Below are positions 56,967-64,000 of a stretch of DNA of 64,000 nt, in pieces; within the stretch, counting starts at the first letter, position 1; each line of letters starts with the position of its first letter. A program made the position numbers and the translations under genes. This DNA comes from an uncultured Muribaculaceae bacterium (GTDB taxonomy: Bacteria > Bacteroidota > Bacteroidia > Bacteroidales > Muribaculaceae): NCBI GenBank assembly GCA_910587185.1, contig CAJULY010000005.1, positions 1-64,000 of the forward strand, in the 5' to 3' direction. The notes under the pieces were generated by a model that did no database searches, was not told the origin of the DNA, and worked only from the letters and a program-made list of their open reading frames with translations.

Positions 56967-57369
56967 TGTGTCCCCGGCGCACGTAAGAGTAATCTGTGCC
57001 GCCGCGGTTGAGGGTTAATGTAAGGCCGTTGAACGAGGATATTGCGTAGCTGACATGGGTGGGGATGGTGCCTACGCGGACAACCGTGGTGTCGCCGGTA
57101 ACGCTGGCGGCTACTCCGTCAGTGTCGATGACGAGCGAATCGTTTTCCACATTCCATTCTCCGTTGACGGTGTAGCTCATCACGTCTGGCTTTATGGCGT
57201 GTATGGTGCATGAGCCGTCCTCATTGAGTTCCATGACGGGCTCGGTTTCGGAAATGGCTGTCTGGTAATATGTTCCGACCATCTCTTTCGCCTCGTCGGA
57301 AAGATGGCTGCAACCTGTTGCCAAGACTGCAGCAGCAAGCAGAACAGATGCTTTTGATATGGTTTTCAT
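56953..57369 (-). CDS. Lipocalin-like lipoprotein
   Basis: A 138-residue lipoprotein (lipobox LATGC, Cys near residue 20) with a small beta-rich domain (MVGTYYQTAISETEPVMELN, then YTVNGEWNVENDSLVID) resembling lipocalin-like DUF proteins of Bacteroidetes. Ligand unknown. It starts 10 bases after dnaX in the same operon; the ATG at 57369 is preferred to a TTG 9 bases upstream. Confidence 0.72.
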   Translation of the reverse strand: MKTISKASVLLAAAVLATGCSHLSDEAKEMVGTYYQTAISETEPVMELNEDGSCTIHAIKPDVMSYTVNGEWNVENDSLVIDTDGVAASVTGDTTVVRVGTIPTHVSYAISSFNGLTLTLNRGGTDYSYVRRGHNEEI

Positions 57370-57379
57370 TCTTCTCAAG

Positions 57380-59137
57380 TTAAGCTAAATGCAGTTTGAA
57401 TTCTTCTATGAGCGTTTTCAGGGCCGGGGTCTCGGCTTTCATTTTTTCGAGCAGTTCGGTGTCGGTCAGGGTATGGCGGGGAGAGTCGGAGGTGTCTATC
57501 CTGACCTCGAAATCAACTTGGTCGTTGGCGAGTGAATCGCGGATATATCCGATTATGTCGGCGTGGTTAGCGTCCATCATGTCGAGTTGGAGCGAGTTCT
57601 GGACCGTTATGACGAACTGCGTGCGGTCAAGCATTGTCGGCCTCGCCGAGCGCATGGTGTTGATGAGTATATGGGCCTGAGGATGAGTGGAGATATAGGC
57701 GTTCCATGCAGTCAGCAGGGCGTCTTCCGAGAACGGGTTCGATCTGTTGCCGGCGGCAGAGGAGACAGGTTTTTCGCCCGCGTTCCCGGGCACACCGCCT
57801 CGAATTGAAAGATGGGGGACTTTCAGCGACGATTGCTGGGCGCGTGGGTGGGGCGTGGCTGTCGGGGGCGCGGAGACGCGGATTGGCGCGGCAGCCGGAG
57901 AAGAGGCGACGGATGGCGCCGCAGGGGTCTTGCACTCCTTGTTTGCGTTCTCGCTGATTACCGGTTTCTGTTTGTCGGGAGAGATGTCAGCGGCAGCGAT
58001 AGGTCTCAGCTGCCCCTCTCCGTCGCTGCCTTTATTGGGGGAGGGGCTGAGTAGTTGGCATATCTTGGCGAGCGTGAGCTCGATGAGGAATTGCTTGTTG
58101 GAGGCGTTGCGGTAATTCAGGTCGGCATCGTTGCAGAGACACATGGCTCTGTAGAGGAAGTCAGGCGAGCACTTTGCGCCCATGGCGGCCATGGCTTGCC
58201 GTGTCTCGTTGCCGGCTTCGATGAGGGCGAGGGTCGAGGGGTCGCGCGCAACCATCAGGTCGCGGAAATAAGAGCCGAGGCCGTTGATGAAGAAAAGCGA
58301 GTCGAAACCGTTGTCGCGGATCTCCTTGTAGATGGTCCATGAGGTCAGGACATCGCCTTTCAGGAAACAGGCGAGAAGCCGGTTGTAGTATTCGTAGTCA
58401 AGTACGTTCAGGCAGTCGATGGCCGACTGATAGGTTATGTTGCCCCCCGACGAGGCCGCTACCTGATCGAAGATCGACAGGGCGTCACGCATGGCGCCGT
58501 CGGCTTTTTTCGCAATCACGTTGAGAGCGGCTGTTTCGGCCGTGATCCCTTCCTGCGACGCCACGTAAGTCAAATGGTCTATCATGTCCTGGATCGTGAT
58601 CCTGTGGAAGTCATAGATCTGGCATCGCGAAAGAATGGTCGGGATGATTTTCTGCTTTTCCGTCGTCGCCAGGATGAAAACGACATACGACGGCGGCTCC
58701 TCCAGAGTTTTCAGAAAGGCGTTGAAGGCCGCCGATGTCAGCATGTGGACCTCATCGACAATGAACACTCTGTATTGCCCGCGCGTCGGGGCAACCTGAA
58801 CCTGCTCCACGAGGTTGCGTATATCTTCCACTCCGTTGTTGGAGGCGGCGTCAAGCTCGACTATGTTCATCGATGTCCCCCGGTTGAATTCCAGGCATGA
58901 CTCGCATTCGTTGCAGGCCTCGCCGTCGGGCGTGGGATGCTGGCAGTTGATTGTCTTGGCGAAGATACGGGCGCAGGATGTCTTGCCGACACCCCTTGAT
59001 CCGCAGAAGAGATAGCTGTGGGCCAGACGATGGGTGGCAACCGCGTTTTTCAACGTGGTGGTCAGCGCTTTTTGCCCGACCACCGAAGCGAAGGTCGATG
59101 GACGGTATTTTCTGGCCGATACGAGATATTTTTCCAT
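57380..59137 (-). CDS. dnaX: DNA polymerase III subunit gamma/tau
   Basis: A 585-residue clamp-loader ATPase. Walker A GSRGVGKTSCARIFAKTINC is near residues 46-65, a zinc-binding cysteine cluster (CQHPTP, CNECESC) near 65-83, Walker B VDEVHML near 118 and sensor 1 FILATTE near 147. A Ser/Ala/Pro-rich linker (about 385-465) leads to a C-terminal domain that would bind the polymerase. The ATG at 59137 is chosen because the upstream GTG lies in the -7 promoter element; the message is predicted to be leaderless. No obvious internal frameshift site for a gamma form was identified. Confidence 0.95.
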   Translation of the reverse strand: MEKYLVSARKYRPSTFASVVGQKALTTTLKNAVATHRLAHSYLFCGSRGVGKTSCARIFAKTINCQHPTPDGEACNECESCLEFNRGTSMNIVELDAASNNGVEDIRNLVEQVQVAPTRGQYRVFIVDEVHMLTSAAFNAFLKTLEEPPSYVVFILATTEKQKIIPTILSRCQIYDFHRITIQDMIDHLTYVASQEGITAETAALNVIAKKADGAMRDALSIFDQVAASSGGNITYQSAIDCLNVLDYEYYNRLLACFLKGDVLTSWTIYKEIRDNGFDSLFFINGLGSYFRDLMVARDPSTLALIEAGNETRQAMAAMGAKCSPDFLYRAMCLCNDADLNYRNASNKQFLIELTLAKICQLLSPSPNKGSDGEGQLRPIAAADISPDKQKPVISENANKECKTPAAPSVASSPAAAPIRVSAPPTATPHPRAQQSSLKVPHLSIRGGVPGNAGEKPVSSAAGNRSNPFSEDALLTAWNAYISTHPQAHILINTMRSARPTMLDRTQFVITVQNSLQLDMMDANHADIIGYIRDSLANDQVDFEVRIDTSDSPRHTLTDTELLEKMKAETPALKTLIEEFKLHLA

Positions 59138-59142
59138 ACCCA

Positions 59143-59174
59143 CAAATGTATGACTTTTTCACGATATTTCCAAA
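59143..59174 (-). promoter_or_regulatory. Promoter of the dnaX operon, leaderless geometry
   Basis: On the minus strand TTTG (59171-59174) and TACATTTG (59143-59150) are 20 bases apart. The ATG (59137) lies only 5 bases after the -7 element, at the expected transcription start. Confidence 0.7.
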
Positions 59175-59229
59175 TCTGCCGACGGCTCTGCGTGGCGCTT
59201 CAACGGGCGCGGCTTTATTGAAAAGAAAT

Positions 59230-59260
59230 TTTGTCGGGATGGGGATTTTGATTAATTTTG
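59230..59260 (+). promoter_or_regulatory. Promoter of the aroA operon
   Basis: TTTG at 59230-59233 and TAATTTTG at 59253-59260 are 19 bases apart, with a leader of about 40 bases before the ATG at 59305. Confidence 0.7.
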
Positions 59261-59304
59261 GGAAAAGTTTAAACAATCAAAGAGATTCATAAAGATTCCG
59301 AGGC

Positions 59305-60603
59305 ATGGACTATAGAATACTTCCTCCGGAGGAACTGCCGGAGGCCGAGATAAAGCTTCCCCTGTCAAAGAGTATGAGCAACCGGGCGCTGGTCATCAAC
59401 GCCTTGTCGGGACTGATGCCGGAAAACCTTAAGATTGCCGGATGTGACGACACGCGTCTGCTTGCAAAGGGTATTGTGAGCGGAAGCGACGAGGTCGATA
59501 TAGACGGCGCCGGAACGGCGATGCGTTTCCTGACCGCATATTTTTCCATTCAGCCCCACCGCAAGGTCCGTCTGACCGGCAACGAGCGTATGTGTCAGAG
59601 GCCCATACGTCCGCTTGTCGATGCGCTGCGTGCGCTCGGCGCCGACATAACCTATCTCGGCGAGGAGGGATTTCCTCCCCTTGCCATTAAGGGGGCTTCT
59701 CTCGAAGGAGGGCGCCTCGTGATAGATGCGTCGATGAGTTCACAGTATGTCTCGGCTCTTCTCATGATAGCGCCCTATCTCCGGGGCGGCCTGACTCTCG
59801 AGCTTGCTTCGGAGATCGGATCGATGCCCTACGTTGACATGACGCTGGAAATGATGCGCCGGGCAGGCGCCGCCGCTGAGCGCGACCGACTTTCGATCGA
59901 GGTGAAGGAAGGCGGCTATACGACTCCTGCGCTGGATATTGAAGCCGACTGGAGCGCCGCATCCTACTGGTATGAGATAGAGGCCGTTTCCTCCGGGTTC
60001 ATAACCCTGCTGGGCCTATGCCGCGACTCATGTCAGGGCGATGCCGTGACTGCCGAGATATACAGGCAGATAAGCGTCACGACCGAATTCAATCCCGATT
60101 ATAACGGGCAGGGACCGGCCGCCGAGCTTTGCGCGTCGCCTGACCTTTCGCCGCGTCTTGTGCTTGATCTTTCCTCCTATCCTGACCTTACGCCGGCCAT
60201 CGCTGTGACGTGTGCTCTTGTCGGGATTCCGTTCCGTCTCAACGGACTGGAATCGCTGCGCATAAAGGAGTGTGACAGGCTCGCGGCTATAGCAAAGGAA
60301 CTTTCGAAACTCGGTGTCGAGGCAGAGATCATAGGCGATCATGCGCTCGAGTGGACCGGTGACCGCCGCCCGATGACGGCTCTTCCGGAATTCGACACCT
60401 ATGGAGATCACCGCATGGCTATGGCTTTCGCTCCCGTGGCGATATATGTGCCGGGAATAAAAATCCGTAATGTCGAGGTGGTCAACAAGTCCTACCCCGA
60501 ATTCTGGGAACATCTGACAGAGGCCGGTTTCACTCTTGTTGACGGCGACACTCCCTACGAGTCGCTTTTCAATGACGGACGGCAGGAGGACGGCGCCCGA
60601 TGA
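59305..60603 (+). CDS. aroA: 3-phosphoshikimate 1-carboxyvinyltransferase
   Basis: A 432-residue EPSP synthase of the shikimate pathway. Seen: LPLSKSMSNRALVINAL near residue 18 (PEP and shikimate-3-phosphate contacts), DGAGTAMRFLTAYF near 72, SSQYVSALLMIAPYL near 144 and the C-terminal DTYGDHRMAMAFAPVA near 366, with active-site Asp in SSYPDLTPAIAV near 294. Sequence is divergent from enterobacterial AroA, as usual for Bacteroidales. It leads an operon and overlaps the next gene by 4 bases. Confidence 0.93.
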   Translation: MDYRILPPEELPEAEIKLPLSKSMSNRALVINALSGLMPENLKIAGCDDTRLLAKGIVSGSDEVDIDGAGTAMRFLTAYFSIQPHRKVRLTGNERMCQRPIRPLVDALRALGADITYLGEEGFPPLAIKGASLEGGRLVIDASMSSQYVSALLMIAPYLRGGLTLELASEIGSMPYVDMTLEMMRRAGAAAERDRLSIEVKEGGYTTPALDIEADWSAASYWYEIEAVSSGFITLLGLCRDSCQGDAVTAEIYRQISVTTEFNPDYNGQGPAAELCASPDLSPRLVLDLSSYPDLTPAIAVTCALVGIPFRLNGLESLRIKECDRLAAIAKELSKLGVEAEIIGDHALEWTGDRRPMTALPEFDTYGDHRMAMAFAPVAIYVPGIKIRNVEVVNKSYPEFWEHLTEAGFTLVDGDTPYESLFNDGRQEDGAR

Positions 60604-61025
60604 TAGTCGCGCTCTATATTCTTCTGGCTCTTGTAGCGGTTGGAGCGGTGCTCTATCTGTTTCATCGCCGCGATCTCCGTAATGGGGGAGACGTCACGCC
60701 TGAAGCGGATGCGGGCGCCCAGGAGGAAGAGCCGGTATGCTGCGGCATGCACATCACGTGTGAGCGTGACTCTCTGCTTGCGGCGGTAAGCGAGGAGATC
60801 GAGTATTATGACGACGAGGAACTCGACCGGTTCAAGGGAACCGCGCCCGACGAGTATTCCGATGAAGCGATAGAGGAGTTTCGAAATGTTCTGCTGACGC
60901 TTCTCCCGACGGATATTGCCGGCTGGGCCCGCAGCATCCAGTTGCGGGGAATAGAGCTGCCCGCTTCGGTTCGCGAGGAATTGTTGATGATAGTGTCGGA
61001 AGCGAGGGCCGCTTCCCATAAATGA
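60600..61025 (+). CDS. Small membrane-anchored acidic protein
   Basis: A 141-residue protein with one N-terminal helix (residues 2-21), an acidic cytoplasmic part and a CCGMHITCERDSL segment near 47-59 whose Cys and His could bind metal. It is related in pattern to a conserved Bacteroidales protein often labelled phospholipase without evidence; I propose no function. It overlaps aroA by 4 bases and ends 4 bases before the metal permease. Confidence 0.7.
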   Translation: MIVALYILLALVAVGAVLYLFHRRDLRNGGDVTPEADAGAQEEEPVCCGMHITCERDSLLAAVSEEIEYYDDEELDRFKGTAPDEYSDEAIEEFRNVLLTLLPTDIAGWARSIQLRGIELPASVREELLMIVSEARAASHK

Positions 61026-61029
61026 AAAG

Positions 61030-61848
61030 ATGGATAGCATTCTGCAATATGAATTTTTCCGCAATGCCCTTTATGGAGTCACCATAATCAGCATAGCGGC
61101 GGCGGTGATAGGAACATACATCGTGACCCGCCGTCTCGTGGCCATCAGCGGAGGTATAACCCATGCTTGTTTCGGAGGGCTGGGTCTCGGTTATTTTCTC
61201 GGTGTCAGCCCTGTGCTGACGGCGGCTGTATTCGCGATAGGATCGTCGGTGGGAGTGGAATGGCTTTCGAGGAATCAGCGTATGAGGGAGGATTCAGCCA
61301 TAGCGGTTATCTGGGCTCTCGGAATGGCTGTCGGTATAATATTCGTTTTCCTTACACCGGGATATGTTCCCGAACTCAATGTTTTTCTCTTCGGCAACGT
61401 GCTGACGATCTCCAACGGCGACCTTTGGGCGTTCGCGGTGTTTACCGCGGTGTTGCTGCTGTTTGTCGGAGTGTTCTACAAGCAGATACTCGCCTATTCG
61501 TTTGACCGCGATTTCGCCAGCGTCATGCATGTCCCCGTGCGTTTCATAGGCTATGCCATGACTGTGCTGGTGGCCGTTTGCATAGTGCTGACGATCAGGC
61601 TTGTCGGTATAATGCTGCTTATGTCGATGCTGGCGCTGCCCCAGATCATCGCTGAAACTTTCTGCAAACGCTATCCGACTCTTATGGCCGGATCTGTCGT
61701 CGTGTCGCTGTTCTGCTGCGTGGGAGGTCTCTTCCTGAGCGCATGTATAAATGTTCCCTGCTCGGCGCTGATTGTGGTCATTATGGTTGCGGCCTACATT
61801 ATCGCCTCGTTGGTGAGGTCGTTTCGCTCATCACGCATCAACCGATGA
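61030..61848 (+). CDS. ABC-3 family metal transporter permease (ZnuB/MntB-like)
   Basis: A 272-residue inner-membrane permease with 8-9 helices of the ABC-3 family that imports Zn, Mn or Fe. The segments RRLVAISGGITHACFGGLGL near residue 34 and MSMLALPQIIAETFCKRYPT near 198 are typical; metal type cannot be read. The ATPase and binding protein are not in the window. It overlaps the porW-like gene by 4 bases. Confidence 0.88.
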   Translation: MDSILQYEFFRNALYGVTIISIAAAVIGTYIVTRRLVAISGGITHACFGGLGLGYFLGVSPVLTAAVFAIGSSVGVEWLSRNQRMREDSAIAVIWALGMAVGIIFVFLTPGYVPELNVFLFGNVLTISNGDLWAFAVFTAVLLLFVGVFYKQILAYSFDRDFASVMHVPVRFIGYAMTVLVAVCIVLTIRLVGIMLLMSMLALPQIIAETFCKRYPTLMAGSVVVSLFCCVGGLFLSACINVPCSALIVVIMVAAYIIASLVRSFRSSRINR

Positions 61849-64000
61849 GATTGCGCCTTTCCATATACATTGTCTGTCTGGTCCTGATGATTCTTCCTGC
61901 CGGGTGTAGCCTTAAGAAAAACACGGCCGCCACCCGACAGTATTCCGAATTCATAACCCGCTACAATGTCTATTTCAACGGCGACGAACACTACAGGAAA
62001 ACCCTTTCGGATATGGAGAAGAGTTATGCCGACGACTATCTGCAGACCACTCTTTTCATGCATCCCGCGGAGGCCTACGCCGACCCTCGCGCCCCCAAGC
62101 CGTCGGGCGATTTCACCCGGTCGATCGAAAAGGCCCAGAAAGCGATCCAGCTGCGCTCCATAAAGAAGAGACCTCGCAGAAAGAGCAACAAATCGTCGGC
62201 TGAGAACCGCCGGTGGCAAGGGCGCAGCGAATACAATCCCTTTCTCCATAACGCATGGCTGATGCTTGGGCGAAGCCAGTATATGGGAGGCGATTTTATG
62301 GGGGCATCATCGACATTCGCCTATATCGCAAAAAATTTCCGCTGGTTGCCCGAGACCGTCGTCGAGGCCGATCTCTGGCGTGCGAGATGCTTTCTCGCGA
62401 TGGGATGGTTATTCGAAGCCGAAACCATTCTTGGTTCTGTCAGAAAAAAAGATCTGACAGATTCGGTTCTTGAAAATCTTTATGATTTCGATATGGCTGA
62501 TTTCTATGTCAGGTCAAAAAAATATGAGGAAGCCATCCCTTATCTGAGAAAGGCGACGCGCACGGCCGCTTCCACTCAGAAACCGCGGCTGATGTTTCTG
62601 CTGGGGCAGCTCCTGCAGCTGACAGGAAAAAACGAAGAGTCCTACGATGTCTTCGGCCGCATTGCCGGCATGGGGGAGTCGTCACACAGAACGCGTTTCA
62701 ATGCGCGCATAAAGCAAAGCGAGGTGTTCGGCGGCAATGATATTTCCCGCGAAGTAAAGTCTCTCAGGTCGCTTGCCGGGTATGGCGCTAACCGCGATTA
62801 TCTCGACCAGATATATTATGCCGTGGGAAATCTGTATATGTCGCGGAAAGACACTGTGCAGGCTTTGGAAAATTACATTAAGGCTGTCGGAGAGTCGAAG
62901 CGCGACGGAGTCGAGGCTGCCCTTGCATCCCTGGCCATGGGAAAAATCTATTATGCGCAAAGAAAGTATGACAAGGCGCACCCCCGTTACACCTATGCCG
63001 TCACCCGCCTCCCGGAAAGTCACAGAGACTACGCGGCGATCAAGGCGACATCCGACATTCTTGACGAGCTGGCCGTCTATGCCCGTAATGTAAATCTTCA
63101 GGATTCGCTGCTGCGTCTCGCAGACCTGACGCCTGAAAAAAGAGAAGCGGAGATAGCGAGGATGATTTCGGAACTCGAAAAACGGGAGAGAGCAGAAGAG
63201 GAGGCGCGCCGCCGGGAGGAATATCTGGCGCGGCAGGAGGCTGTGGGAACCAATCTCGATCTGTCGGGGACGCCGGCCCCTGCATCGTTTACGCTGAACA
63301 CCGACAAGTCGTGGTATTTCTATAATGAAGCCACCCGAAACGCAGGACGCGTCGAATTTCAGAAACGCTGGGGCAACCGCAAGCTGGAGGATGACTGGCG
63401 CCGCCGTAACAAGGCTGTATTCAGTCAGTTCGAGGATATTGCCGAGGAAGAGGACCCGGAAGAGGACCAGTCTGATGAAAACACTGAATCACCTGAGGCG
63501 ATAAACCGCGCCTCCGACCCTCACTTTCCCGAATACTATCTGCGGCAGATTCCTATGACTCCTGCGGAACGGGCCAATGCTCTCGATATAATTCAGGACG
63601 GAATGTATAATCAGGGAATCGTGCTGAAAGACAAGCTTAACGATTTCGACGGAGCGAGAACGGCTTTCAGCGGACTGCTCGAGCGTTTCCCGGACAATGT
63701 CTATCGGCTGGATGCATACTACAATATGTATCTCATGGGTTTGCTTTCCGGGCGACGGGATGAGGAACGTCTTTACAGGAAGCTCATCCTGGAGGATTTT
63801 CCGGAGTCGAAATATGCAGTCGCGCTGGCAGACCCTTCATATATGGATAAATTGCGCCGTATGCCGCATGTCGAGGACAGTCTTTATCAGAAAGCGTTTG
63901 ACGCCTACTTCGCCAATGACAACAATCTCGTGCGCCGACTCTGTTCAGAGGCGCGCCGCGATTATCCCATGAGCCGGCTAATGCCGAAATTCATGTTCCT
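61845..64000 (+). CDS. porW: PorW/SprE-type T9SS lipoprotein (partial)
   Basis: The first 718 codons of a lipoprotein (lipobox LPAGC, Cys near residue 21); the frame is open to the window end. The start SLKKNTAATRQYSEFITRYN and NVYFNGDEHYRKTL match PorW/SprE, a TPR lipoprotein of the type IX secretion system needed for secretion and gliding. Several TPR-like helices follow (near 195-310 and 590-650), with a charged Glu/Arg-rich coiled segment near 425-470. It is translationally coupled to the ABC-3 permease. C-terminal part not seen. Confidence 0.85.
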   Translation, partial: MRLRLSIYIVCLVLMILPAGCSLKKNTAATRQYSEFITRYNVYFNGDEHYRKTLSDMEKSYADDYLQTTLFMHPAEAYADPRAPKPSGDFTRSIEKAQKAIQLRSIKKRPRRKSNKSSAENRRWQGRSEYNPFLHNAWLMLGRSQYMGGDFMGASSTFAYIAKNFRWLPETVVEADLWRARCFLAMGWLFEAETILGSVRKKDLTDSVLENLYDFDMADFYVRSKKYEEAIPYLRKATRTAASTQKPRLMFLLGQLLQLTGKNEESYDVFGRIAGMGESSHRTRFNARIKQSEVFGGNDISREVKSLRSLAGYGANRDYLDQIYYAVGNLYMSRKDTVQALENYIKAVGESKRDGVEAALASLAMGKIYYAQRKYDKAHPRYTYAVTRLPESHRDYAAIKATSDILDELAVYARNVNLQDSLLRLADLTPEKREAEIARMISELEKRERAEEEARRREEYLARQEAVGTNLDLSGTPAPASFTLNTDKSWYFYNEATRNAGRVEFQKRWGNRKLEDDWRRRNKAVFSQFEDIAEEEDPEEDQSDENTESPEAINRASDPHFPEYYLRQIPMTPAERANALDIIQDGMYNQGIVLKDKLNDFDGARTAFSGLLERFPDNVYRLDAYYNMYLMGLLSGRRDEERLYRKLILEDFPESKYAVALADPSYMDKLRRMPHVEDSLYQKAFDAYFANDNNLVRRLCSEARRDYPMSRLMPKFMF

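Overview
The window reads as a chromosomal segment of a Bacteroidales gut bacterium, most likely Muribaculaceae-like (an inference from content; no marker RNA gene is present). Supporting signs: Bacteroidetes-type promoters (-7 TAnnTTTG, often with a TTTG about 20 bases upstream), few Shine-Dalgarno sequences, a SusC/SusD pair, a DUF5119 plus fimbrillin pair, NigD-like lipoproteins, DUF2723 and DUF3467 proteins, and a type IX secretion lipoprotein (PorW/SprE). Coding density is high and most genes lie in tight operons with ATGA overlaps. No tRNA, rRNA, CRISPR array, prophage or intact insertion sequence was seen.

Layout. 0.2-9.2 kb: ybeY, mnmG, a parS-like centromere site, apt, uvrC, then a lolD-like ATPase coupled to two NigD-like lipoproteins, a DUF3467 protein and cysS, closed by a strong terminator. 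9.2-10 kb: a small membrane protein, then a repeat-rich intergenic region with two inverted copies of a hairpin element whose stems covary. 10-12.8 kb (minus): pdxJ-exbB-exbD-tonB. 12.9-20.2 kb (plus): an ACT-like/CBS-less protein, nadK, a YgjP-type metalloprotein, a large DUF2723 membrane protein, a polysaccharide deacetylase and queG. 20.1-21.7 kb (minus): a HAD phosphatase and ribF, whose 3' end overlaps queG. 21.9-26.5 kb: an Lrp regulator, a YfhO-family membrane protein, a truncated methyltransferase-like protein and a xerD-type recombinase. 26.5-31.2 kb (mostly minus): a lipoprotein, a third repeat copy, a broken secreted-protein gene, trmH-like, serS, yqeY and an MFS transporter.

31.4-39.3 kb is the accessory surface region: DUF5119 lipoprotein and fimbrillin, then a SusC/SusD pair in which the SusC signal peptide is separated from the barrel by a 7-G tract (one more G restores the frame), and a regulator remnant with a 12-bp tandem repeat. 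39.4-45.4 kb: panB, a MATE exporter, and a cluster of three FKBP prolyl isomerases with a sirtuin and a secreted thioredoxin. 45.4-48.4 kb (minus): a SIS isomerase, a PfkB-fold protein that seems to lack its catalytic aspartate, a helical protein and ribH. 48.4-50.8 kb: decayed sequence and a serine-type sulfatase. 51-59.1 kb: birA, then a long minus-strand operon dnaX-lipoprotein-lipoprotein-SUI1-RecB/AddA-like-asnA whose promoter predicts a leaderless dnaX message. 59.3-64 kb: aroA, a small membrane protein, an ABC-3 metal permease, and the start of porW/sprE, cut by the window end.

The points most worth a second look are the poly-G tract in the SusC signal peptide, the covarying hairpin repeats, the parS-like site after mnmG, the two leaderless promoters and the probable pseudokinase paired with a sugar-phosphate isomerase.
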